NCBI GenBank assembly: GCA_036873755.1
Contig: JAVTVY010012634.1
Location: forward strand, 186,001-250,000
Reading direction: 5' to 3'
Length of the DNA: 64,000 nucleotides
Origin: Hanleya hanleyi
Lineage: Eukaryota; Mollusca; Polyplacophora; Lepidopleurida; Hanleyidae
The translations under genes were made by a program, and so were the position numbers. The notes beneath the pieces are model-generated. The model was not told where the DNA came from. It did not search any database and was given only the letters and a program-made list of their open reading frames with translations. Positions 1-11,304 of the stretch are shown piece by piece (within the stretch, counting starts at the first letter, position 1; every line of letters starts with the position of its first letter).

Positions 1-118
1 GTGTTCAAGTTAATGCCCGGAAATGAATTTCAGACTGGCGAACAGATGGACGCACGGACACACAGATGGACGGATGGATGGACAATCAGAATCCAGTAAA
101 CCCCCCTACTATGCACGG
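1..118 (+). mobile_element. 3' end of a microsatellite/hairpin-terminated repeat element
   Basis: The window opens inside a repeat. A run of GGACGGATGGATGGAC-type tetranucleotides (about 45-85) is followed by a short hairpin with CCCCCC and GGGGG arms near 102-122. This is the same 3' end arrangement as the A-E families elsewhere in the window. The 5' part lies outside the window, so the family cannot be named. Confidence 0.4.
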
Positions 119-1537
119 GGGTATACATTGGTAAATTGGTAAAGTTGTGGTTTTATTGTCCTGGCCCGAAACTAAATGTTGGATGGGGCTTTTGTCCATT
201 GGGGCTTTTGTCCATAGTTTTCCGTTCACTGGGGCTTTTGTGCAAATCCCAAAGAGAATGCTGTATTGTTCTCATATTGTTCATCATTTTCATGGAATAC
301 AATGTAGCTATCATTTAACGGGGGTGTAGACACATAATATATATTGAAGTTTCATACATTTACTCAGAAGATATAGCAAGTAAACATTGACTTTATTCAG
401 TGTATGATTAACTAGAGCCTATAGGCTTTTTTTTATATATCGATGTCTAGGAATCATAGAAACGATCGGTATTTGTCACGCTGTGATCATCAGCATACAT
501 CTGAACTTCACCACATTTTTTTAGCAAAACCTAATAGTCAAGTATTGTCTTTTTATCGAAATAATACCAGAAGCAAATGAACTAGATTTCTGCATGTTAC
601 ATATAGACTCGCTGCAATGGATTGGCTATCCAGCCTCCCTTCTTATAACGTTTGACATTGTTCGCAAGAAGATTGGCAAGTTTCATGTTCGCATGATTCA
701 ATCCAAAAATCGAGTGATGCATCAATGGAGATGAGATGATAATGAAATTTGAATAGCAATCCTGATCCTCCATCCAGGTCTGTGTACTCCGTACTGGTAC
801 ATAACTGTTACTCATACGGTCCATTGACAATAACAGCAATGGACAGACGCATGCTTCGCCTTCTTCATAGAAAAGTCAAGCTTATAAGGGAAATATTCTG
901 TAGAATGATCTCTTGGCTGTCCTCGTGAGAATGAAACGTGGGCATCTCCAGTTTTACTTACATCTTTGTTCAAAGGGGATGAACTACATGTATATGACTG
1001 CTGACCTGGCTTTCATTTTGCTCAATTCTGAGAAATTTGAGATCATGAATGCGACTCGTTACTCCTAAAAATTATGACCGATCTTCTATCTATGACAAAC
1101 CCATATTCTGTGAAATGTACACAATCACACCCATGATCACTGTTAAAACCATAAATGTCTCTCTCTCACCCATGATCCCCTGCGTTGTTCTCTTGCATTT
1201 CATCTACGATCTTACATGTGCAAGGATGTGGAAGGGTCTAGAGTCTAGTCATGCCAGTGCTGTCTAGCTAGTCTTATCTAATGGTACACACTTCCAGTTA
1301 ATTTGCTTTTAATATTACATATAGATGCAAAAGAGTCCTAAATCACTTAAGTGTGAATTGCCATTATGACTTGTTTAATGACCTTACATTCTTTTCTCAG
1401 CAAACAAGTAACAAACAACATAACATCCTTGAAGGGAACATGTCCAAAATTAAAACTTATGAAAAAGATTATGAAAATTATTCCTCATAGAAGTCCTCAT
1501 AGACTTGGATTACCAGGGCTTTAGATTAGGCCAAAAT
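119..1537. other. No recognisable feature
   Basis: AT-rich sequence with only short spurious ORFs (up to about 80 codons) that lack composition or motifs suggesting coding. I see no repeat shared with the rest of the window. Confidence 0.5.
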
Positions 1538-2520
1538 TAATCAAAACGGGGCTCCAATATATTCCTGTACATCTGGAATTACACTGGTCCAAATATCAAG
1601 GTTGTTTAATGGCCTTGGTCCAGATTGGTAGCTAGCAATGCAGAGAAAGGTCTAAGATTTTGTGCTTACAAGAATGTAACATATGAGACATCTTATTCCT
1701 ACGAAGTTTCAATGATAAACTAAAAGGGGCTTAACTCTTGGCAACTAGCTGATCTTGAAACAAGAGAAGAGCTCACACACCCACACTGAATCCGACAAAT
1801 GTCAAATATATGTACAAGAAAATATTAACTTTCCTTCAAATAGATTCCTTTCAGGTGAGAACATTTTTCACAAATGAAGAAAAATGTGAAGAACGTGATG
1901 AAGTAACCTTTGTTCTCGAGTTAATAAACAGATATAAAGTTAATAAATGACCGCTTTCCCAGTTAAATTAGTAAATGCATGCTTTCTATTTCTCATCTGT
2001 TTAACTGAATGTAGCTGTTTCATACATGTATCAAACAGGGGAGACAACTCCATGGGATCAATGCCATATATATGTAGGGGAGACAACTCTGAATAGTCCA
2101 ACCTCATAGTATAGTCAGACTGGGATTCAGCTTGGAGGGACTGTGACCTTGACCTTTGAGTGTGTGAGTGAGTGAATAGAATTTAACGTCGCTTTCAACA
2201 ATATTTCAGCTTTATCACAATGAACCAACTAAGCATCACCCAGCCAAGTTGCGTTCCTGCTACTTCAAAGAAGAAATCTTTGAAGCAGCATGGGACCAGA
2301 CACCGTCCATCCACCCTATAAAACACTGAGGACAGCACACAAGACACTTGACCTTTGACCTACTGACCGCAAATGAATAGGGTTTCTCTTTGCCCTGCAG
2401 GTAATGTGTATCCAAAGTGTGATACCAATCCATACCTTGGAACTGCAGATATCGCAGACAACAAATGTTAATGGATTAATGGACGAATAGACGGATAGTT
2501 GGACAGAACTCATCATCGTA
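1538..2520 (+). mobile_element. E-family repeat, 5' part (copy E1), interrupted by a SINE
   Basis: This stretch aligns by eye with 15436-16130. Shared landmarks in order are a CATCTGGAATTACA-like motif, GGTTGTTTAATGGCC, CAGAGAAAGGTCTA, a GAGCTCACA block, GGGGAGACAACTC and GTGACCTTGACCTTTGA. It lacks the long core repeat array, microsatellite and hairpin that the 15.4-17.7 kb copy has, so it is 3'-truncated or diverged. A SINE-like insertion at 2160-2346 interrupts the TGACCTT region. Not protein coding. Confidence 0.6.
2160..2346 (+). mobile_element. SINE-like element with 12-bp target duplication
   Basis: The body begins GTGTGTGAGTGAGTGAATAG and contains TTTAACGTCGCTTTCAACA, a motif I recognise from widespread molluscan SINEs. 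It is flanked by a direct repeat CTTGACCTTTGA at 2148-2159 and 2347-2358, a good target-site duplication. The related E copy at 15.96 kb runs through this point without the insert. The head motif recurs at 3443. Confidence 0.65.
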
Positions 2521-3442
2521 TAGTGAGCAGGGTTAGATCCAGGAATATGAAGTAGTGTCCTTATTTGGAAAAAATGCAGAGCGCAGCAAGGCATTAGCCA
2601 ACAGACCGGGGTCCAAGCTCCAGGGTCCTACATGCTCTCAGAAGCATTTGAGCCCATTTCTGACTACTTAAATGTCTTGTTAAATACCTCCAGATCATGA
2701 ACAATTTACTCTCTTTTTTTCAAATTTTCACCAGATTTGGCCTGACCTGGCTTGTGTTTAAATATCACAAAGCTGAACAGAGACTTGCTGCATGAATTTC
2801 CAGAACATTGACTTCCATCTCTCTCAGAATTGCTTCACCGGTACTATACCATGATGTATACTTTGATTAAACTACTAACAACTAACCCTTGGGCCGAAGC
2901 TGAGGGACCATCATAACCCATTCCTGGTTACAAATGTCTTCCCATTCAGACAAGTATATCAATCGACCAAAGAGGACGTCTACTTTGCGACAGTCTGAGA
3001 CATCAATTTTCAGTTTTTTTCAAATGTCCACCCGAGGCACCGCGCATCCCCTTTTTCGGTCGCTGCCCTTTTTGCTTCCCCTGACCGACCTTTTTGCCCA
3101 ACCATCGCAGTCATTGAAGACACCACGTACGGGAACGCACAAGCCGCGTAACTCTCCAGACAGACGTACATATTCCCTTTTTCAGTCATGGTATCGACCT
3201 CTGCCTGGAGAACGAAAACTACCACGATGTAGATGTATAGTTGTCTCCCCTCCCGTAAGGTGTGTCTGACGCGACTTGACACATACTCGTCCAGTTTACG
3301 GCTTTCAAACTTCGTAAAAAAAAATGATTTGATTTTTGAAAAAATCATTTGATATTTTGTAAAAACATATTCATTTTTGATTCATTTGATTTTGTACCTG
3401 TGTCCATTTTACGGATGCTGTGAGACCCTAGATCTAACCCTG
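2521..3442. other. No recognisable feature
   Basis: Two overlapping ORFs of about 110 codons on opposite strands (2934-3269 plus, 3010-3348 minus) are mutual shadows without recognisable motifs. A small A/T-rich palindrome (AAATGATTTGATTTTTG region) lies near 3322-3350. No gene is called. Confidence 0.4.
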
Positions 3443-3650
3443 GTGAGTGAGTGAATATGATTTAACGTCGCTTTCAACTATATTTCAGTCATATCATGAC
3501 GTTGGGTCCTATTCCTTTTCACACCAGGGAACCACGGGTGGGGTCCTATTCCTCAGTTAGTCGCCTCTGACGACAAGCTGTCTGAGGAGCTGAGGCCTAT
3601 TCTTACCATGACCTGCGGTGTGCACAACGACATCCCAGGTCAATCCCCGG
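3443..3650 (+). mobile_element. SINE-like element, second copy
   Basis: Starts GTGAGTGAGTGAATATGA and continues with TTTAACGTCGCTTTCAAC, as in the 2160 copy. It extends further into AGTCGCCTCTGACGACAAGC and GCCTATTCTTACC blocks, which I recognise from a common molluscan SINE tail (CGCCTCTTACGACAAGC ... CCTATTCTAACC). The 3' limit is approximate and I could not find a clean target duplication. Confidence 0.5.
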
Positions 3651-4080
3651 AAGCCTGGCCTTACCCTAATTTGGCCACAGCCTCTATTCAGGGCGGCAAC
3701 ATTTTGGGAGGCAGGGGAAACGCACGCAAATTAGTGAAAATACAGATTCTGGCAAAGTAGGTGAACTTTTACTAAAATACATGTATGATGATTAATTGAC
3801 ATAACTGAACTTTGATTTTCAATACAAGAAAAAAGTATAAAGGTAAAGAATTGTTTTGGTTTTTTGTTTTTAGTCCTAATTTGGGTACAACGTTTAATAT
3901 ATCAAGGGGTAATCTAAAGCCCTGGTTACTATATCTTATGCATGAAAAAGCCAGGCTGAAATTTCAGTTGGGGCTGCAGGCCACCAGGACAGTTTTTGCT
4001 GGCTTCTCGGGGTTAAACTGACTGTTTCTTTACTCTATGAACCATGTATACTTCCTCATAACACATACTTGTTAAAAATA
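3651..4080. other. No recognisable feature
   Basis: AT-rich spacer between the SINE-like copy and the A-family element. Nothing supported. Confidence 0.4.
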
Positions 4081-6596
4081 ACACAGGAAGGAAGCAATCA
4101 GAGATTGCTCAATTGTATGCCCCCCCGTTCCACTTTAATCCGACACTGCCCCGCCATTGTTCTGCATTTCTTTATTGGTTGGTGGAGGCCTAATTTGGAT
4201 AATTATAAAAATTCTGTCTCAGTCACTTTTTTGCCATGCCTCACATAATACATATTCCAAGTATTAAGCAACAAGTGATACTACGATGCTTCGATGCAAG
4301 ATGGTCGCCAGGGCTTTCGCCAAATCCAAAAATGTGACCTGGTTATGAGACCTACATTCATTGGGAGTATATTGTGGTGAAATTATGAAGCGATCAGTGA
4401 ACTTTGAATTTTGCACCCAATTCACTGTTTTTGGGGCAATTTCATACTTCAGGACCTATGTTGTCTGCTTTGGAATGTAGAATAACATATAATATAGCCA
4501 TTTCCTGGTTCAAATCGGTTATGGACTGAGATCCAGCTTGGACAAATAAATATATCCCATTCACTTAGGTTTAAACAAAGGGCCATAACTCTCGAAAATA
4601 TAACCGAAAACAGAGTAACTTCACGCTGCGCACCTATGGGTCACTGACCACGTCCTGCAAATTTCATACTTGTTCATACAATATTAACCGAGATCCAGAC
4701 TTACAAATCCCAATTCACGAAGATTTGAAGAAAAAGGGGCCATACCTCTTGAAAATATAGGCGAAATGTGGAGAAACTTCACGCTGCACAACTACAGGGC
4801 ACTGACCATATATCCTGCAAATTTCATAATTGTCTATACAATATTAACCGAGATCCAGCCCGGACAAGTTCCAATTCACAAAGATTTGAAGAAAAAAGGG
4901 CCATAACTCTTGAAAATATATGCGAAACGCGGAGAAACTTCACGCTGCACAACTACAGGGCACTGACCACACATCCTGCAAATTTCATAATTGTCCATAC
5001 AATATTAATCGAGATCCAGCCCGGACAAGTCCCAATTCATGGAGAATTCAGGAACAAAGGGCTATAACTCTTGAAAATATGAGCGAAACGTGGAGAAACT
5101 TTACGCTGCACAACTGTGGGTCACTAACCACATATCATGCAAATTTCATACTTGTCCATACAATATTAACTCTTTCCCCCATAGACTTGTGGGGAATTTT
5201 CTCTCTCTGACCCATAACAGATTTGTAATGGCGTAGGTCTTTAACCCATGGACTGATTTCAATTTTCACACGTTTCCAGCGATGTAAAATATCCCGTTTT
5301 ATGTCCCATGTCATGTGGAAAAATATTTACCAATGGTCTCCCACAGGCCCATTCTACGTAATTTGTTCACGTTTTATATCAATATCAGCAACGTTTAATC
5401 TAAAAATAAGTAATCTTGCGAAAAAATGTTTTGTGTTTGCTTTCCATCTGTTGGAAATCACGAAAAAAGCGAAGAAATTGTCACATTTTAGCTGCGTTTT
5501 GCAGCGTTCTGTTGTTGTTGTTCTGCTGCAATTCCTGTATTATCGTATACCATTGTAAAGCTTATTTTCCGTACATTCGGGATTTCGCAGTTACATGTAC
5601 ATCAGGAGATGGCAGGTAAAGAACGAGCTATAACTGAAAAATCCCATGTACTTCCCTAAAGGAGAACGAAGGCTGGTAACAAGGTGAAGTAAAACAGCAT
5701 CACTCATTGGCCCATGGTTGAGCGACCTTGAGCGACCTTTTCAGAGGCCCGGCGTGATTGGAGCAGTCGGTTTTTTGCGCGTGGTCGCCATGGCCACGGG
5801 TCCACGAAACCGCCACGAAACACAGCGGGGCCAAAGAATGGCGGATAAATTTTAAAACGGGAGATCAACAGGTCCCGGGAAATGTTTATAATAAACTCAG
5901 ATGGGCAGATTTGACGAGCTAGTCATCAAGGTTAGATACTTTGGTAGTTTATGCTCGCGTTACATGAAATATTCAGGAATTTGGAAGCAGATTTTACTAT
6001 TTTTCGAACGTTTGTCTTGGAGCACACGAAACAAATTTGTTGTCAAATTGCGGGTTTTCCATCGATTATTTCTGTTTCTCTCCTGATTTCATTTTACCCT
6101 TACCATAAAACATACCAGCAGTACATAGTCAGATTTATTGAAATTTTGGCTTTCTGAAAATGTATAGTTTTAATTAGGTTTTAGTCAAAGTAAACGCGAA
6201 AAATTGCAAGAATAATCCACCACATGGGAACTCAAGTCACTCGTCAAAACCCGTCTTCATGGGTTAGACGAACACTAGTCAAAACACGCTTACATTGGGA
6301 TCTACACAAGTCGTCAAAACCTGCTTATATGGGGGAAAGAGTTAACCAAGATACAGCCCGGACAAGTCCCATTCACAGAGATTTCAGAAAAAGGGCCATA
6401 ACTCTTGAAAATTATACCGGAACTCGGAAAAAACTCTACGCTGCACAACTACGAGCCACTGGCCACATTCTATGCAAGTTTCAATCCTGTCCATCAAATA
6501 TTAACCGAGATATTGCCCGGACAAGATATTCGGACGGACAGACGGACGGACAAAGCGATCGCTATATGCCCCCCTCTAGTTAGAGGGGGGGCATAA
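4081..6596 (+). mobile_element. A-family HINE/pearl-like element (copy A1)
   Basis: Starts with ACACAGGAAGGAAGC and a small hairpin AGCAATC/GATTGCT, followed by ATGCCCCCC (5' subterminal motif). A conserved ~500-bp leader leads into ~152-bp tandem core units, about four visible. They carry markers such as CATAACTCTTGAAAATAT and CACGCTGCACAACTAC. The 3' end has a GGACGGACAGACGGACGGAC microsatellite, AAAGCGATCGCTATATG, and a terminal hairpin with ATGCCCCCC and GGGGGGGCAT arms. The 5' motif matches one hairpin arm in inverted sense. This layout fits non-autonomous Helentron-associated or bivalve pearl elements (family knowledge). No transposition protein is encoded. A 1172-bp element at 5170-6341 interrupts the core. 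Confidence 0.7.
5170..6341. mobile_element. TTAA-flanked terminal-inverted-repeat element (piggyBac-like, non-autonomous)
   Basis: Perfect terminal inverted repeats CTCTTTCCCCCATA (5170-5183) and TATGGGGGAAAGAG (6328-6341) are bordered by TTAA on both sides (5166-5169, 6342-6345). Removing the element and one TTAA restores the A-family core sequence. TTAA duplication is characteristic of piggyBac (and Kolobok) transposons. Three 35-bp direct repeats starting GTCAAAAC at 6243, 6278 and 6313 sit inside the right end. ORFs are under 90 codons, so it is non-autonomous or decayed. Confidence 0.7.
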
Positions 6597-8124
6597 CAAG
6601 CCGAGGCAATTCCTACTATGCTATGGGGTGCCTTTTAATTCATGAGAGGCTGATGATATAGAGCCGACACTTGATCAAGCTGTTGGTAATTAACTCTTTA
6701 CCATATTGTGGATTAATGACAAAAGGATTTATGGCCAATATTATTCTGAGTATTTTAAGTTTATTTCATCAGTAAAGATACCTATTTCCTGTTAAAAACC
6801 TGTGCAGCTCAGTTCATTCCTAAGCATCAGGGATTATTTTCCATTGACACAAGGGAACATACATACATAGGCTGGAGTCTGGGAATACTGGATGATGGAA
6901 GCTATGGCATTGGATTATATTATCCTGCGGGAATGGGAACGAGGGGATATATACGGGCATATTTGATCGTGGAATATAAGGGAAATATTAAGAGAGTTGA
7001 TCACAGAAGACAGTGGGAAGCATGGGTATGAATATGCACAAAGAGGGAATTTACTGGGATATATGATAGAGAATAACAAGGCAAAATACTTGGGGAAAGC
7101 ACCTGTGTATATAAGGCATTGTATTTTATGACATTAGGTGAGTAAAATGAGAAATACTGGGAGAAATTTCCATGGCACTGGATTTATGATTTCGGGAAAT
7201 AGGCGAAATGACGGGAAAATGAAGAGAAATGGGTGAAATAATTGGTGAATATATAGAGATGATTAAGAGAAATGGAGGGAAGACTGATCAAGGTTAGATG
7301 ATATGGATACAGATGTAAAGAAGATATAATGGAGAATTACCGATGGCTATGCGTCATTGGTATGAGGGAGCATATGTAGGGCGGTGTTTGGGAACGGGTT
7401 GCACGGCATACTCTGTATGACCAGTGCCCATTGCAATACGATGGAGTGCCCAATCAAACCATCCAATCAACCATGATGAAAGCCTACTTGTACATGTACC
7501 ATTGCAGCAGAAGAAAAAGCTTCAGAACTATTTCTTTTAGCGTAAGAACTTTGTTTTGTGCAAGTGTAAACCGGGCACTTCCTGTTACAACAGTTACAGC
7601 TCCCCTATATATATCTGGATGACCCTACAGGGTCCCCTAAGGCCGGGGAATATTGATTCTATGTTTCGCGTCGCCGCGCGCCTAGGTTTTACGTGAATGT
7701 GAAGCCAATACAAATGTATGCCACGTAGAATTTTGCCAAATGTGGCAGATAAAAACACAAAGTCATGCACTAAGTCTAATTTAAGATGACTGTAAACTTA
7801 AGTTTATATGGTTTACCAGATTTGATGTGTTTTAGTTACAGCGGTCGAAATAACGCCTGTCTATCTGCCGTGGACAATTGAATTTTCCCGGCGACAAGTA
7901 AAAAACAAATCTACCTGTCCATGCGACAAGTAGAATTTCATCTAGCAAAACGATAAAATCTAATCTATTTTCTTCAATACCTATCTGAAGGAACGGACAA
8001 TCCAATAAATAATCCATTGAAAATTTATTTCAAGCCGATCTTTGATCACTGTTGTGGGTCCTGTCAACTTTGTCAATTTCCCGCGGCAAATTTTACTTCC
8101 TGTTGCACGTGCGTGGTAGCCGGG
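6597..8124. other. No gene seen; purine-rich stretch 6890-7300
   Basis: No ORF with coding character. About 6890-7300 is strongly purine-skewed on the plus strand, with many GGGAAAT and GAGAAAT motifs that look like a worn-down simple repeat. The rest is unremarkable. Confidence 0.35.
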
Positions 8125-8188
8125 TGCATGCAAAATTCGGACCTGTTATGAAACGGTGCATGCAAAATTCGGACCTGTTATGAAACGG
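8125..8188 (+). repeat. 32-bp tandem duplication (two units)
   Basis: A unit beginning TGCATGCAAAATTCGG and ending ATGAAACGG occurs at 8125-8156 and is repeated identically at 8157-8188. It is a local duplication with no associated gene. Confidence 0.9.
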
Positions 8189-9127
8189 AAAGGGACTAAG
8201 TCTTGTGTTTTTTTCAAGTCAGTACCGATGGTAAATTATATTGTTGGCTTTTTTCCTTCGGCTTGTATTTACAATACAAACAAAGCTGATATTTTTCTAT
8301 GCAGATAATCCAGTTAATTGATAATTCCAATGGGATTCTGCTGGCTGGTTCAATATTACTGGAATCAGCAATTGAAGAGGGGAGACAACCTTTGTGTTCA
8401 TATATTTGGAATACTGCTAGGCTAAAATCTTCCAATTCCTCAAGAAATGTGTGACTTGCATCGAAATTCTACCATATATGTAGTCACACATGCCATCTAA
8501 CCATGTGAATTTCACATGGTTCAGTCAACAACAAAGCTTTTGGCAATTTTAATTTTGCAGAAATTACGGGAAATATTTGTCTTTGTAATTGACATGTATG
8601 TATGAAAGTAGACTGGGCAGCACATTCCCAGTCATCACCTTTCTATTCATGGTGCTTGAAGTTTTGAATATAATATGTGAGCCAAAAGAAAAAAATAATA
8701 ATAAAACAAACACCTGCCCACATTTGAAAAAAACATTGATGGACTTGGACCACTGGGGTCTATGTTTTAAGTAGTTTAATTTGGTTGAACATTTAATAAA
8801 TTGTTAAATATGTTGCCCCCTATAGTTTGTTATTATGTATGTCAGAAAACTATTCCAGAGTGTTGAAAAATTTGGGGGAAAAGTCCATTTTGTCCGTGTT
8901 TTTATCTCTGACTGTGTTGTGTTTTTCGCCCTCCCTCATTGATTTGAAAAGCTGTCCAGACGAGAAACATAGAATTAATTTGCACCGGCCTAACGGGTCT
9001 ACATCAATATATATAAAAAAAAAGCCTCGGTATACTATAAACATAGATCTATAAGTTTCACTGCTGATAGTGGCCAAAATGGATACCATTTATAATGAAT
9101 ACTATTTATAAGTGTTCCCAAGACGTG
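8189..9127. other. No recognisable feature
   Basis: AT-rich sequence up to the DIRS terminus. Short ORFs only. Confidence 0.4.
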
Positions 9128-9165
9128 AAAATGATAGGGTTTTTGTAACCCCCCATTTAATGAAA

Positions 9166-9345
9166 GACCCTTATACTTACCTTGTGCATAATATTTAATA
9201 TTATGCAATACTGTTGGGTAGATTCTAAACCTCTTATACCAAATGCCAGAAAAAACAGACACCCCACTCCGGGGCCTCCATCAACTCCGGCGTCCTTGAC
9301 CGCTCCAAGTTCCCACCAAAAACTTAAGACCTCAGTTTGATTCTA
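9166..9345. repeat. DIRS inverted terminal repeat (coding 3' side)
   Basis: The reverse complement of 18886-19068. Landmarks are CTTATACTTACCTTGTGCAT, ATATTTAATATTATGCAATA, CCAAATGCCAGAAAAAAC, GGGGCCTCCATCAACTCC and AACTTAAGACCTCAGTTTGA. About 38 bp of extra outer sequence (9128-9165, ATAGGGTTTTTGTAACCCCC) is found only here and, complemented, in the internal region. That matches the DIRS rule that one terminal repeat carries an outer extension. Confidence 0.85.
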
Positions 9346-9426
9346 TAAAAACATAGCATTTAAAGCAAGAACATTTATGTACCTCCCCCAGTCTTTGATT
9401 AACAGTGTGGGTGGGAGGCGGGATCG

Positions 9427-9548
9427 CAAGGTAAGTATAAGAGGGTGTTTCATAAAATGGGGGGTTACAAAAACCCTATCATTTTATATCAAGACACCTT
9501 ATACTTACCTTGTGCATAATATTTAATATTATGCAATACTGTTGGGTA
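9427..9548. repeat. DIRS internal complementary region (ICR)
   Basis: Positions 9427-9485 (CAAGGTAAGTATAAGAGGGT ... AAAAACCCTATCATTTT) are the reverse complement of the outer left end at 9126-9183. They run directly into 9486-9548 (TATATCAAGACACCTTATAC ... ACTGTTGGGTA), the reverse complement of the outer right end at 19003-19068. The two element ends therefore sit joined, as in the circle-junction template proposed for DIRS-1 replication. Confidence 0.82.
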
Positions 9549-9801
9549 ACCCTAGAATTTGTGGGAACCCTGGCGGGTAGGCTAACCAAAGACAAAAGGT
9601 AGATACCTGTATCAATTTGAGAGTGAAAAGGCCGTCATTGATATGTAACCCAGGCCTCTCTGTTACCTGATAACTCGAGGGGGGAACCACCCTGGTGAAA
9701 ATCCGAGCTTTCCTTTTGGTACACCTGCTAGGGAAAAACCCTAATAATACGAGCCCAATGACAAAGGGTAAACATTATTTGTGACGATTTGATATACTCA
9801 C

Positions 9802-11304
9802 TTAATGCTTTCTAAACTCCGGCCGAGGCTTGTTCCCCGAGGGTGCATAGGCGTCGGGCGGGTCCCTTTGGACATGAGTGCTCGAAACGCGCTTTCTAAC
9901 GGAAGGTACCGGAATAGTATGCACGGCATTGCTCAGCCTTTTAGTGAGAGTAGCCATTTCAATGCTAGCTGTTGACGTAGAAGGGTCCAGGAGATAATAC
10001 TTGATGAAAGTAGCCTCAGATCTCCACTGAGCAACGTCCATGATGTCACTAAGTGAAGCACCCTTAAATAACGCTTCCGAAGTGGCTACCGCTCTGGTCT
10101 CATGGGCTTTGGCGAAAACAAACTCTTTAGTCTGGGCAGCTGCATAGACCATCTGAATGGTTTCAACAATCCATCGAGCGATGGTGTCTTTGGAAGCCGG
10201 TTTGTGGTTATTGATCTGATGGGTAATCCACAAATGATTGTCTGAAGTTCGAAGATGTTTGGTTGCTTCGATACAATACTTCACAGCACGCACCAGACAT
10301 AAGAATTTATCGTCAGGAGAGAACTTACCTAGGACAGCTAAAACCAAGGGTTTTGCGCAATGTTTGATAGTCTCTGTTTTCGACACAAAGTCAGCCCGCG
10401 GCTGAAGTAGCAGACCTTCGCCCGTAAAATGTAGGCGATCTTTCTCAGCGGAGAGAGCATGGATCTCAGATCTCCGTCGAGCGGACGCCACAGCGACGAG
10501 AAATACAGTCTTAAGTGTCAAGATCCTAAGGCTGGCCTGACCCATGGGCTCGAAAGGTGGTCTCGTAAGTGCATTTAGGACCAATTCGAGATTCCATGCA
10601 GGAGGCATTTTCTTCACCCGAGGTCGTAGGTGGAACATGCCTTTGATCAGGTCATCTAATGGTTTGCTATGTGTAACCTTAGACCCGTCTCGAAAACCAG
10701 GGTGGATTGTCGCTATGGCAGACCGGTAACCAGCTATTGTTACTGGTTGTAGTCCCTTTTCTTCGTACAAGAATACGAATAAGTCAGATACTTCTCCCGG
10801 AGTTGTTTGAGAGGGATTCTTATAGTTTCTCTCGCACCACTCCGAGAACAGACTGAGTTTAGAGTTATAAACCCGTCTGGTGGAGGGCCTTCTACATTGT
10901 GCCATGAGACAAAAGCCCTCCTGACGTCGAGATTCGATAACAGATTCCAACCAGTCAGTTTGAACATTGCTGGATTGTCGTGAACTCGACGCCCCCGGCA
11001 TTGTGTGAGGAGATCTGGACGATCCGGCAGAATGCGTGGGTAGTCTACGACAAGATTGAGGAGACTCGTGAACCACGATCGCCAGAAAGGAGCGATTAGA
11101 ATGACTCTGCAATTCTCGCTCTCGATCTTTTTGAGAACCATCGGAATTAGTATGGTCGGAGGATACGCGTAAGCGTACATTCCTGACCATGGGGCTGCTA
11201 GTGCATCCACAGCGTGCGCCGATGCATCCGGAAACGGGCTCACATATATTGGGAGCTTTTTGTTGTCCTTCGTGGCAAAAAGGTCTACATGAGGAGTCGA
11301 CCAC
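9802..11304 (-). CDS. DIRS tyrosine recombinase (YR)
   Basis: A 500-codon ORF whose conserved recombinase part runs from about residue 115 to the end. The N-terminal ~110 residues overlap the RNase H ORF in another frame and are probably read-through rather than protein. The core-binding region includes RRPSTRRVYNSKL near residues 138-150. Catalytic motifs of the lambda-integrase fold are visible: Arg in ASARRRSEIHAL (about 276-279), H401-x-x-R404 in HETRA, Trp427 and Tyr436/437 in FIKYYLLD. This enzyme integrates the circular cDNA in DIRS elements without target duplication (family knowledge). The domain is uninterrupted from about 10960 to 9802, the best-preserved part of the element. A real start codon for the domain is not clear; in this family it is usually reached from the upstream frame. 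Confidence 0.88.
   Translation of the reverse strand: MVDSSCRPFCHEGQQKAPNICEPVSGCIGARCGCTSSPMVRNVRLRVSSDHTNSDGSQKDRERELQSHSNRSFLAIVVHESPQSCRRLPTHSAGSSRSPHTMPGASSSRQSSNVQTDWLESVIESRRQEGFCLMAQCRRPSTRRVYNSKLSLFSEWCERNYKNPSQTTPGEVSDLFVFLYEEKGLQPVTIAGYRSAIATIHPGFRDGSKVTHSKPLDDLIKGMFHLRPRVKKMPPAWNLELVLNALTRPPFEPMGQASLRILTLKTVFLVAVASARRRSEIHALSAEKDRLHFTGEGLLLQPRADFVSKTETIKHCAKPLVLAVLGKFSPDDKFLCLVRAVKYCIEATKHLRTSDNHLWITHQINNHKPASKDTIARWIVETIQMVYAAAQTKEFVFAKAHETRAVATSEALFKGASLSDIMDVAQWRSEATFIKYYLLDPSTSTASIEMATLTKRLSNAVHTIPVPSVRKRVSSTHVQRDPPDAYAPSGNKPRPEFRKH

Noticed and set aside
3010..3348. 112-codon minus-strand ORF near 3.0-3.3 kb as a gene
   Set aside because: Overlaps a similar-sized ORF on the other strand, with no motif, low-complexity start and no supporting signals.
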